From positions 248,001-312,000 of the forward strand of contig NZ_JAAHBP010000003.1 in NCBI RefSeq assembly GCF_023184515.1: DNA of 64,000 nt. Reading direction: 5' to 3'. Under the pieces are notes generated by a model. That model saw only the letters and a program-made list of their open reading frames with translations, was not told the origin of the DNA and searched no databases. Position numbers and translations under genes: made by a program. This document shows positions 44,728 to 53,282 of the stretch, piece by piece. Position 1 is the stretch's first letter. Each line of letters starts with the position of its first letter. Source of the DNA: Streptomyces sp. D2-8 (GTDB taxonomy: Bacteria > Actinomycetota > Actinomycetes > Streptomycetales > Streptomycetaceae).

Positions 44728-45695
44728 TCACCTACCGGGACGCGGTCGCCGAGGGCATCGCCCGGGAGATGCGGCGGGACGCGTCGGTGGTGTGCCTCGG
44801 GGAGGACATCGGCGCGGCCGGCGGAGTGTTCAAGACGACCACGGGTCTGCTGAAGGAGTTCGGGCCCGAGCGGGTGTGGGACACGCCCATATCCGAACAG
44901 GCCATCGTGGGCGCGGCGATGGGCGCCGCCATGACCGGGATGCGGCCCGTCGCGGAGATCATGTTCTCCGACTTCCTGGCCTGCTGCTGGGACTACCTCG
45001 CCAACGAGATCCCCAAGGTCCGCTACATGACCGGCGGCCAGGTGACCGTGCCCCTCGTCGTGCGCACCGCCAACGGCGGCGGGCTCGGCTTCGGCGCCCA
45101 GCACTCCCAGGCCACCGAGAACTGGGCCCTGACCGTCCCCGGGCTGAAGATCGCGGCACCGGCGACACCCGCCGACGTCATCGGCCTGCTGGCGGCGGCG
45201 ATCCGCAGCGACGACCCGGTGGTCTTCTTCGAGCACAAGGGTCTGTTCGCGACCAAGGGCCCGCCGCCCCCGGCCGGCCACGTCGTCGAACTAGGCCGGG
45301 CCGCCGTCGTCCGCGAGGGCGCCGACGTCACGCTGGTCGCGCTCGCCTCCATGGTCCCCCTGGCCCTGACGGCCGCCGACGTACTGGCCGGGGAGGGCAT
45401 CGAGGCCGAAGTGATCGACCTGCGCTGCCTGGTCCCGCTGGACGCCGCGACGGTCCTCGCCTCACTGCGCAGGACCTCGCGGCTCGTCACCGTCGAGGAG
45501 AACCCGTACCAGGGCGGCTGGGGCGCCACCGTCGTCTCGGTCGTCGCCGACGAGGGATTCGGCCTGCTGGACGCGCCCGTGCGGCGGGTCGCGGGGGAGT
45601 GCGTCCCGCTGCCGTTCGCCGACGCGCTGGAGGCGCAGGTCATCCCCACCGTCGACAAGGTCGTCACGGAGGTCCGCAGGCTCACCGTGTACTGA
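44715..45695 (+). CDS. Thiamine-diphosphate-dependent dehydrogenase E1 component, beta subunit
   Basis: 326 residues. Transketolase pyrimidine-binding domain with GEDIG, the TPP-activating Glu in TPISEQAIVGAAMGAA, and C-terminal transketolase domain (LVALASMVPLALTAADVLAG, LRCLVPLDAATVLASLRRTS). It overlaps the alpha-subunit gene by 13 bases, so the two are translated together. Acetoin dehydrogenase AcoB is the nearest well-known relative. Confidence 0.92.
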   Translation: MADVITYRDAVAEGIAREMRRDASVVCLGEDIGAAGGVFKTTTGLLKEFGPERVWDTPISEQAIVGAAMGAAMTGMRPVAEIMFSDFLACCWDYLANEIPKVRYMTGGQVTVPLVVRTANGGGLGFGAQHSQATENWALTVPGLKIAAPATPADVIGLLAAAIRSDDPVVFFEHKGLFATKGPPPPAGHVVELGRAAVVREGADVTLVALASMVPLALTAADVLAGEGIEAEVIDLRCLVPLDAATVLASLRRTSRLVTVEENPYQGGWGATVVSVVADEGFGLLDAPVRRVAGECVPLPFADALEAQVIPTVDKVVTEVRRLTVY

Positions 45696-45736
45696 GCCGC
45701 ACACCCGCCACCGAACACCCCATGGGAGGAAGCGCG

Positions 45737-47098
45737 ATGACCACAAGGACACTGCTGCGCTCCGGTCACGTGATCTCGATGGACCCGGACATCGGGGACC
45801 TGCCCCAGGGGGACGTCCTCGTCGAGGACGGCAGGATCGCGGCCGTCGAGCCCGAGATCAGCGCCGACGCCGAGGTCCTCGACATGACCGGCCACATCGT
45901 GATCCCCGGCTTCGTCGACACCCACCGCCACACCTGGGAGGCCCCCATCCGGGGCGTCGCGCCCGACGCCACCCTGGACGACTACTTCGTCGACATCCTC
46001 GACACCTTCGCACCCCTGTACACCCCGGAGGACGTGTACGCGGGCAATCTCGCGGGCGCCCTGGAGTGCCTCAACGCCGGGATCACCACGCTCGTCGACT
46101 GGTCGCACATCAACAACACCCCCGAGCACCCGGACGCGGCGATCCAGGGCCTGGCGGAGTCCGGCATCCGGGCGCAGTACGCGTACGGCAGCGCCAACAC
46201 CTCCCTCGCGGAGTACTGGTTCGAGAGCAAGGTCGCGATCCCGGCGGACGACGTACGGCGGATCCGGTCGACGCACTTCGCGTCCGACGACGGCCTGCTG
46301 ACCATGGGCCTCGCCACCCGCGGCCCCGGCTTCTGCGTCAACGAGGTCGTCGTCGCCGAGTGGGCCATGGCGCGCGAGCTGGGCCTCCCGATCACCGTGC
46401 ACGTGGCCATGGGGCGGCTGGCCGGCCGCTTCGGCATGGTGAAGCACCTCCACGACCTGGGGCTGCTCGGCCCGGACACCACCTACGTCCACAGCTGTCA
46501 CCTCAGCGGGGAGGAGTGGCGGATGGTCGCCGACAGCGGCGGCACGGTGTCGGTCGCGCCGCAGGTGGAGCTCCAGATGGGGCACGGCTGGCCGCCCGTG
46601 ATGCAGGCCATCGAGCACGGCCTGCGGCCCTCGCTCAGCATCGACGTCGTCACCACGGTGCCCGGCGACATGTTCACCCAGATCCGCGCGGCCTTCGCCG
46701 CCGAGCGCGCCCGCGTGAACGCCGACTGCTGGCAGGCCAACATGCCGGTCCCCAGCACCATGCTGACAGCACGTCAGATGCTGGAGATCGCCACCGTGAA
46801 CGGTGCCCACGTCGCCGGGCTGGAGGACCGTACCGGCTCCCTGACCCCCGGCAAGCGCGCCGACATCGTCGCGATCGACGCCACCGCGCCGAACGTCGCC
46901 CCGGTGCACGACGCGGTGGCCGCGGTGACGCTGTGCGCCGACGTCTCCAACGTGGACACCGTCCTGGTCGACGGTGTGCTCCACAAGCGCGACGGCAGGC
47001 TCCTCGGCGACACCGCACGCGCCCTGCGGCTCGTCGGAGAGTCCCGCGACCGGCTCCTCGCGGCGAAGGAGGCCAAGGCGGCGAAGGCACCGGCATGA
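45737..47098 (+). CDS. Amidohydrolase, ATZ/TRZ-type deaminase/chlorohydrolase family
   Basis: 453 residues of the cytosine-deaminase-like amidohydrolase group. Metal ligands: DTHRHTWE (HxH), VHVAMG (His), HSCHLSGEE, and the Asp in LSIDVVTT. The C-terminal GSLTPGKRADIVAID closes the composite beta domain. The family deaminates or dechlorinates N-heterocycles or guanine-like compounds. A ring- or amidine-containing nitrogen substrate is likely but not identifiable. ATG at 45737 with GGAGGA upstream; ATGA overlap with the next gene. Confidence 0.9.
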   Translation: MTTRTLLRSGHVISMDPDIGDLPQGDVLVEDGRIAAVEPEISADAEVLDMTGHIVIPGFVDTHRHTWEAPIRGVAPDATLDDYFVDILDTFAPLYTPEDVYAGNLAGALECLNAGITTLVDWSHINNTPEHPDAAIQGLAESGIRAQYAYGSANTSLAEYWFESKVAIPADDVRRIRSTHFASDDGLLTMGLATRGPGFCVNEVVVAEWAMARELGLPITVHVAMGRLAGRFGMVKHLHDLGLLGPDTTYVHSCHLSGEEWRMVADSGGTVSVAPQVELQMGHGWPPVMQAIEHGLRPSLSIDVVTTVPGDMFTQIRAAFAAERARVNADCWQANMPVPSTMLTARQMLEIATVNGAHVAGLEDRTGSLTPGKRADIVAIDATAPNVAPVHDAVAAVTLCADVSNVDTVLVDGVLHKRDGRLLGDTARALRLVGESRDRLLAAKEAKAAKAPA

Positions 47099-47976
47099 GC
47101 CATCACCTGGTGCGCCACGCCGCCGACCTGCCCGAGCCGCCCTACGACGGCCACGGCCACCGGCGCCGGGCGCTGGTCGGCGAGGACGACGGCAGCGTCC
47201 ACACCGGCTTCGGCCTGTGCGAACTGCTCCCGGACGGCCGGGTGGCCGCCCATGTGCACTCGTACGAGGAGAGCTTCCACGTCCTCGACGGGGCCGTGAT
47301 CCTCGATGTGCCCGAGGGCTCGTACCGGCTGGAGGCGGGCGACTACGGCCTGCTGCCGACCGGTGTCCCGCACGCCTGGCGCGGGGCCGGGGGTACAGGC
47401 GGCCGCTGGGCGGACATGCTGGCCCCGGTGCCACGGGCCCGCTACGGACACGACACCCAGGCCGTGCCGGACCTGCCCGCGCGCGAGCCGGCCCGGGTGG
47501 ACGTCCGCGACCCGCGCACCCGTTCCTTCGGCCGCTTCGAGCCCGGCCAGATGGATCCCGGCAGCCAGTCGCAGGACCTGCTGGCCGCCACGGCGAGCAT
47601 GCGTACCGCACTGCTGGTCTACAGCGGGATCACGGTGAAGATGATGATCGACGGCGATCTGGGCGCGGTCGCCTCGACGATGTTCATGGTGCGGTACGCG
47701 TCCGACGGGGTCATCGGCACCCACGACCACCCCTTCGAGGAGACGTACCTGATCCTGGAGGGCGTGGCCGAGGCCACCCTCGACGGCGCGCGGTACCGGC
47801 TGGGGCCCGGCGATCTGGCCTGGGCGGGTGCCGGGTGTGTGCACGGGTTCGTCAACGCGGGGTCCGGGCCGCTGCGCTGGCTGGAGACACAAGCGCCGCA
47901 ACCGCCGTCGCGGCACTCGTACCGGTTCACGCGGGACTGGGACTACCTGCGCGCGGCACTGGAGGAGAAGTCATGA
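47095..47976 (+). CDS. Two-domain cupin protein ((S)-ureidoglycine aminohydrolase-like)
   Basis: 293-residue bicupin. First cupin motif HVHSYEESFHVLDGAVILDV (about residue 60), second HDHPFEETYLILEGVAEATL (about residue 210); each keeps the two His and Glu of a metal site. The order and spacing are those of the ureidoglycine aminohydrolase (AllE/UGlyAH) architecture, but sequence identity cannot be judged here. In the pathway it might release ammonia from a geminal amine or isomerise an intermediate (inference). Overlaps both neighbours by 4 bases. Confidence 0.87.
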   Translation: MSHHLVRHAADLPEPPYDGHGHRRRALVGEDDGSVHTGFGLCELLPDGRVAAHVHSYEESFHVLDGAVILDVPEGSYRLEAGDYGLLPTGVPHAWRGAGGTGGRWADMLAPVPRARYGHDTQAVPDLPAREPARVDVRDPRTRSFGRFEPGQMDPGSQSQDLLAATASMRTALLVYSGITVKMMIDGDLGAVASTMFMVRYASDGVIGTHDHPFEETYLILEGVAEATLDGARYRLGPGDLAWAGAGCVHGFVNAGSGPLRWLETQAPQPPSRHSYRFTRDWDYLRAALEEKS

Positions 47977-48662
47977 ACAGTGTGCTCGTCGTCGGCGGCA
48001 CGTCCGGAATCGGACTCGAGTTCGCCCGCACGCGGGCCGGGCGCGGGGACGACGTCGTTCTCACCAGCCGCGACACCCAGCGGGCCGAAACGGTCGCGAA
48101 GGAGGTCGGCGCCCGCGGACTCGCCCTCGACCTGTCACGGCCGCTGGAGATCGCGGCGGCCCTGGCCGGCATGGGGCGCGTCGACCATCTGGTGATCGCG
48201 GGCGTCTCCCGGGACGACAACAAGGTGACCGAGTACGACATCGACGCGGCCCTGCGCCTGGTCACCCTCAAGCTCGTCGGCTACACGGAGGTCGTGCACA
48301 CGCTGCGGAGCCGGCTGCACGACGACAGCGCCATCGTGCTGTTCGGCGGTCAGGCCAAGGAGCGCCCCTACCCGGGCGCGACGACGGTGGCGACGGTCAA
48401 CGCGGGGGTGCGGGGCCTGATGAACTCCCTGGCCGTCGAGCTGGCTCCCGTCCGGGTCAATGCCGTGCATCCCGGTGTCGTCGGCGACAGCCCGTACTGG
48501 CAGGCCAAGCCGGAGAAGGTGCTCGCCACGCTGCGCACCGAGACGCCCACGGGGCGGCTCGCCGCGATGGCGGACGTGGTGGACGCGGTGGACTTCCTGC
48601 TGCGCAACCGGTCGGTGAACGCCGTCGAACTGACGGTGGACGGGGGCTGGTTGCTCGGGTGA
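47973..48662 (+). CDS. SDR-fold protein lacking the catalytic Tyr and Lys
   Basis: 229 residues. N-terminal nucleotide motif VVGGTSGIGLEFART and the NAG-equivalent region VIAGVS are present. The expected catalytic YxxxK is replaced: PYPGATTVATVNAGVRGLMN has Val and Asn where Tyr and Lys should be. The C-terminal VNAVHPGVVGDSPYWQ and DGGWLLG are normal. It probably binds NAD(P) but uses other chemistry, or is regulatory. It ends the seven-gene block; a terminator follows at 48762. Confidence 0.82.
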   Translation: MNSVLVVGGTSGIGLEFARTRAGRGDDVVLTSRDTQRAETVAKEVGARGLALDLSRPLEIAAALAGMGRVDHLVIAGVSRDDNKVTEYDIDAALRLVTLKLVGYTEVVHTLRSRLHDDSAIVLFGGQAKERPYPGATTVATVNAGVRGLMNSLAVELAPVRVNAVHPGVVGDSPYWQAKPEKVLATLRTETPTGRLAAMADVVDAVDFLLRNRSVNAVELTVDGGWLLG

Positions 48663-48761
48663 GGGGGCGGCCGGCCGAGGGCGGCCGGCTGTTCGGCCGA
48701 GGCTGCGAGGCCGGCGGCACCGGCGAGTTCGGCGCAGCGGGCACCGGGCACATGGGACGGC

Positions 48762-48787
48762 CCGGCAGCCGCCACGGCGGCTGCCGG
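48762..48787 (+). terminator. Terminator between the catabolic block and the DUF3140 gene
   Basis: CCGGCAGCCGCC (48762-48773) and GGCGGCTGCCGG (48776-48787) form a tight perfect hairpin placed between convergent transcripts; it can serve both. Confidence 0.75.
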
Positions 48788-48796
48788 ACCCGCGGT

Positions 48797-49141
48797 CTAC
48801 CCCTTCAGCGGATCGTGCCCGACCGTCATCAGCTGGTGCCGGCGGCGGGTGTCCTCGGCCGTCACCTCGGGCTCGGGTTCGTTCTCGAGGTCCACCTGGT
48901 CGGTGACCGTGTCGACGACCTTGCGCATCACGCGCAGGTCGTCCTCGGTCAGGTCGGTGCGCCGCTTCTGGAGGATGGCCAGGACGTGCTGCCCGGTGGC
49001 CGAGCCCGCCCGGTCCGGCAGTGGCTCGGTGGCCTCTCCGGCGTCGCGGACCCGCAGCCAGGCCGCGAGTTCCTGCGAGGTCATGTTCACCACGCGGTGG
49101 AAGTCCTCCCACAGCGCGTCGAGTTCGAGGGCGTCGGTCAT
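48797..49141 (-). CDS. DUF3140 protein
   Basis: 114 residues. Signature LWEDFHRVVNMTSQELAAWL, then GQHVLAILQKRRTDLTEDDL, and an acidic C-terminal tail. Small actinobacterial protein of unknown function, sometimes annotated DNA-binding. ATG at 49141 follows an AAGGGG-type site. It is third in a wbl-dps-DUF3140 group (53-base gap to dps). Confidence 0.82.
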   Translation of the reverse strand: MTDALELDALWEDFHRVVNMTSQELAAWLRVRDAGEATEPLPDRAGSATGQHVLAILQKRRTDLTEDDLRVMRKVVDTVTDQVDLENEPEPEVTAEDTRRRHQLMTVGHDPLKG

Positions 49142-49194
49142 CGCCTGCCCCTTTCCGTACGTGGGTCGGATGCTCTGCGCCGTCGCCCCGCGGG

Positions 49195-49671
49195 TCAGCG
49201 GGGGAAGTTCTCGGCGTCGAACATCCACCGCTGCTTCTCCAGCTCCGCGGTGATGCTGATCAGCAGGTCCTGGGTGACCGGGTCCGCCTGCTCGGTCGTC
49301 TCGATGCGCTCGCGCAGCCGGCCGACGGCGTCCTCCAGTGCCTCCACCATCACCTGCACGGCGTCCGAGTCACGCACCCAGCCCTCCTTCGGGGCGGGCA
49401 GCGTGAAGGCCTTGGCGATGGTCTCCGGCCGGCCGTCCGGCGGGACACCGAGCGCGGCGGACCGCTCCGCGACCGTGTCGGCGAAGTCCCGCGCCGCGGT
49501 GACCACCTCGTCGAGCTGGAGGTGGATGGACCGGAACCGGGGGCCGACGACGTTCCAGTGCGCCTGCTTCCCGACCAGCGAGAGCCCGAGCAACTCCACC
49601 AGGGTGTCCTGGAGTGCCTCGCAGGCGACCTTTCGGGCGTCGTCGGGCAGGGTGCTCCTCACAGCCGTCAT
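49195..49671 (-). CDS. dps: Dps-family ferritin-like DNA-protection protein
   Basis: 158-residue four-helix Dps. Ferroxidase-site residues appear in KQAHWNVVGPRFRSIHLQLD and the following EVVTAARDFADTVAER, as in starvation-inducible dodecameric Dps, which oxidises iron and protects DNA. The C-terminus is short, without a Lys-rich DNA-binding tail. ATG at 49671 overlaps the stop of the WhiB-like gene (4 bases) with AAGGAG upstream. Coupling to a WhiB-like Fe-S protein suggests redox- or development-controlled expression (inference). Confidence 0.92.
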   Translation of the reverse strand: MTAVRSTLPDDARKVACEALQDTLVELLGLSLVGKQAHWNVVGPRFRSIHLQLDEVVTAARDFADTVAERSAALGVPPDGRPETIAKAFTLPAPKEGWVRDSDAVQVMVEALEDAVGRLRERIETTEQADPVTQDLLISITAELEKQRWMFDAENFPR

Positions 49672-49925
49672 AGGGCGCTTCTCCTTCTCGCGTCGTTCCT
49701 GGTCGCGCGGAGCAGTGCGTCGCGCTCCTCCTCGCCGGTGCCGCCCCACACGCCCGAGGCCTGCCCGCTGCTCAGCGCGAAGCTCAGGCACTGGTGGGTC
49801 ACCGGGCAGCGCGCGCAGACCCGCTTGGCGGCGCTCACGTCACGCAGGGCGGGGCCGGCGGTGCCCACGGGAAAGAACAGCTCGGGGTCCTCGTCCACGC
49901 AGGCGGCGCTCCGCAACCACTCCAT
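49668..49925 (-). CDS. WhiB-like (Wbl) [4Fe-4S] regulator
   Basis: 85 residues. Four conserved Cys: SAACVDEDPELFFP, then CARCPVTHQC (C-x2-C-x5-C). The G[VI]WGG motif is present (SGVWGGTGEEERD) followed by a basic tail RNDARRR. This is a complete small Wbl protein; the specific class cannot be assigned. The inner ATG 49925 matches the family start (MEWLRSAAC); an upstream in-frame ATG at 49958 is less likely. First gene of the wbl-dps-DUF3140 unit. Confidence 0.92.
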   Translation of the reverse strand: MEWLRSAACVDEDPELFFPVGTAGPALRDVSAAKRVCARCPVTHQCLSFALSSGQASGVWGGTGEEERDALLRATRNDARRRSAL

Positions 49926-50023
49926 GAACGCGCGGGTGCCCCGGGCGCACTGGTGCAAACCCGACGCAGCGGTTCGTCCGACCTGCGATATGACCTGTGG
50001 GGACCACCGGGAGGCGCAGAATC

Positions 50024-50071
50024 TTCACAGGCGGTGGCCCGAGGGTCTATAGTCCGAAACTAGCAGTGCTA
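50024..50071 (+). promoter_or_regulatory. Sigma-70-type promoter with operator for the thiolase gene
   Basis: TTCACA (50024-50029), 18-bp spacer, TATAGT (50048-50053). The predicted start point (about 50060) falls at a perfect dyad TAGCA-G-TGCTA (50061-50071). A repressor bound there would block transcription. No adjacent regulator gene is present; TetR-family repressors of acyl-CoA metabolism are candidates. Confidence 0.65.
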
Positions 50072-50098
50072 ATTAATGCGCGGTGTGAGGAGCCTCTC

Positions 50099-51286
<1,188 letters not shown>

Positions 51287-51291
51287 ACGTC

Positions 51292-51310
51292 CCCCGCCGC
51301 GCCAGCGGGG
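51292..51310 (+). terminator. Weak hairpin after the thiolase gene
   Basis: CCCCGC and GCGGGG pair around a 7-base loop 6 bases after the stop codon. Confidence 0.35.
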
Positions 51311-51370
51311 CCCACCAGGCGAGACAGCGCTTACGAGCACCTGTTCGTTGCACATAGCATCAGTGTTCGC

Positions 51371-52144
51371 ATGAACACCATGACGCTCTGGCACATCACT
51401 GGCTGGGAGTTCGCCGCCCTCGCCTTCGCGGCCCTGCTCGTCGGCTTCTCGAAGACCGCCGTGAGCGGGGCCAACACGGTCAGTCTCGCCATCTTCGCGG
51501 CGGTGCTGCCGGCCCGTGCCTCCACCGGCGTGCTGCTGCCCGTCCTGATCGCCGGAGACCTCCTGGCCGTCGCCACCTACCGGCGGCACGCCCACTGGCC
51601 CACGCTGTGGCGGCTGTTCCCGGCGGTCGCCGCGGGCGTCGTCGTCGGCACGGTGTTCCTGATCTGGGCGGACGACGCGATCGTACGGACCTCGATCGGC
51701 GCGATCCTGCTGCTGATGGCCGCCGTGACCGTGTGGCGCAGGCGCACGGCCGACAAGGAGGAGGATCCGGAGTCGGTCACCACCCGGTCGGGCCGCCTCA
51801 AGGCCCGCTCCTACGGCGTCCTCGGCGGCTTCACCACCATGGTCGCCAACGCGGGCGGCCCCGTGATGTCGATGTATCTGCTCTCCGCGGGCTTCCGCAA
51901 GCTCGGCTTCCTCGGCACCTCGGCCTTCTTCTTCCTGATCGTCAACGTCTCCAAGCTGCCCTTCAGCGCCGGCCTCGGCCTGATCGACGGCCGCTCGCTG
52001 CTCCTCGACCTGGCCCTCGTGGCGTTCGTCGTGCCCGGGGCGCTGTTCGGCAAGTGGGCCGTGCACCGGATCAACCAGCGGCTGTTCGAGCAGCTCGTCA
52101 TCGCGGCGACGATCCTGGGCGGTCTGCAACTACTCCTGCGCTGA
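51371..52144 (+). CDS. TauE/SafE-family (sulfite/organosulfonate exporter) membrane protein
   Basis: 257 residues with about eight hydrophobic helices. Family features are the N-terminal AALLVGFSKTAVSGANTVSL and the second-half repeat GFTTMVANAGGPVMSMYLLS. The family exports sulfite, sulfoacetate or related anions; the substrate is not evident. Its 3' end overlaps the convergent HAD gene by 15 bases. Confidence 0.88.
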   Translation: MNTMTLWHITGWEFAALAFAALLVGFSKTAVSGANTVSLAIFAAVLPARASTGVLLPVLIAGDLLAVATYRRHAHWPTLWRLFPAVAAGVVVGTVFLIWADDAIVRTSIGAILLLMAAVTVWRRRTADKEEDPESVTTRSGRLKARSYGVLGGFTTMVANAGGPVMSMYLLSAGFRKLGFLGTSAFFFLIVNVSKLPFSAGLGLIDGRSLLLDLALVAFVVPGALFGKWAVHRINQRLFEQLVIAATILGGLQLLLR

Positions 52145-52930
52145 CTCCCGCAGCAGCGCCGGAAGGTCCGCGAAGGAGTCGATCACGTGGTCGGGCGTGC
52201 CGCCTGCGTCCCGCAGCGTCTCCGGCTGGAACTTCCCGGTCCGCACGAGCACCCCGGTGACCCCGGCCCGCTGCGCCGCCAGCACGTCGGAGTCGATGTC
52301 GTCCCCGACCATCACCGCCTCGTCCGCGCCGACGCCGAGCCGGGCGAGCGCCGACTCGAAGAACGCCCGCGACGGCTTGCCCGTGATCTCGGCCTCCACT
52401 CGCGCGGCCCGCTCCAGCCCGGCCAGGAACGCCCCCGAGTCCAGCCGCAGCCCCTCGGCCGTACGCCAGTACAGGTTGCGGTGCATCGCCACCAGCCGGG
52501 CCCCGCGCTGCAGATGCCCGAAGGCCCGGTCGAGCGCCGCGTAGCCGAACTCGGGACCGGCCCCGCCGACCAGGACGACATCCGGCACGGCCCCGGTGTC
52601 ACTCGCCCCGACGACGGTGACACCGTCGAGGTCCTCCGCGATGTCACCGCTGTTCAGCAGCGCGCACCGGGCACCGGGACAGTGCTCGGCGAGATACGCG
52701 GCGGTGGCGGCGGGCGCGGTCAGGATGTCCTCGGCGGACACCGGGAACCCCGCCTCCGCCAGCGTCCCGGCGATCGACGCCCGGGTACGGGACGTGGTGT
52801 TGGTGACCAGCAGAACGCCGAACCCGGCCGCCCGGACCTCCCGCAACGCCTCGACGGCCCCGGGCAACGGCCGCCACGAGACGGTGAGCACACCGTCGAT
52901 GTCCACGAGCACGGCACGCACGGAGTCCAT
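52130..52930 (-). CDS. HAD-superfamily hydrolase, subfamily IIA (NagD/LHPP-like)
   Basis: 266 residues. Motif I DIDGVL (nucleophile Asp and second Asp), motif II VTNTTSRT, motif III Lys in EITGKPSRAFF, motif IV VMVGDDIDSDVLAAQRAG; the cap lies between motifs II and III, as in class IIA. Probably a small phosphate-ester phosphatase such as the LHPP/phospholysine group. ATG at 52930. Confidence 0.9.
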   Translation of the reverse strand: MDSVRAVLVDIDGVLTVSWRPLPGAVEALREVRAAGFGVLLVTNTTSRTRASIAGTLAEAGFPVSAEDILTAPAATAAYLAEHCPGARCALLNSGDIAEDLDGVTVVGASDTGAVPDVVLVGGAGPEFGYAALDRAFGHLQRGARLVAMHRNLYWRTAEGLRLDSGAFLAGLERAARVEAEITGKPSRAFFESALARLGVGADEAVMVGDDIDSDVLAAQRAGVTGVLVRTGKFQPETLRDAGGTPDHVIDSFADLPALLRESAQE

Positions 52931-53282
52931 GGCAGGACGATAGCCATGGGAAGCGCCGCCCGCCGGTCGGCACCCGGCCTCGCCGCCGGGGGAGGGGGTG
53001 GCGTTCGCTGGTGGGGACCCGTTTCGCTTTCGGTACGGCGTGGCGCCGTGCTCGCCGGTCAGCGCCGTGCCGTGCCGCTGCCGCTGCCGCTGCCGCTGCC
53101 GCTGACGGGGCTCGCTGGTGGGCGTCCGTTTCGCCGGCCGGCAGCCGTCCCGTCCGCCGGTGCCAGGCGCCGTGTTCGCCGGGCCGGCAGGCCCGCGCCA
53201 CCTGCGACAGGTGCCGCGTTCACCGACCGGCCCCGGCCCCCGACCCGCCGCCCGCCGTGCCGGACCTCGTACGCTCGACGCC
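52931..53282 (+). repeat. Low-complexity intergenic region with hexamer and longer direct repeats
   Basis: No gene is seen. It contains five tandem CCGCTG hexamers (53075-53104) flanked by two imperfect direct repeats sharing CTCGCTGGTGGG..CCGTTTCGC (about 53006-53033 and 53109-53136) and GGCGCCGTGxTCGCCGG. No cobalamin riboswitch was recognised before cobK. Confidence 0.55.

Noticed and set aside
43750..45695. Assignment as acetoin dehydrogenase AcoA/AcoB
   Set aside because: Sequence style is compatible, but no acoC/acoL partner and the neighbours do not fit acetoin catabolism.
45023..47611. 862-codon minus-strand frame
   Set aside because: Antisense to E1 beta, amidohydrolase and bicupin, all with intact motifs.
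53075..53104. CRISPR-like repeats
   Set aside because: Six-base tandem units without spacers, no cas genes.
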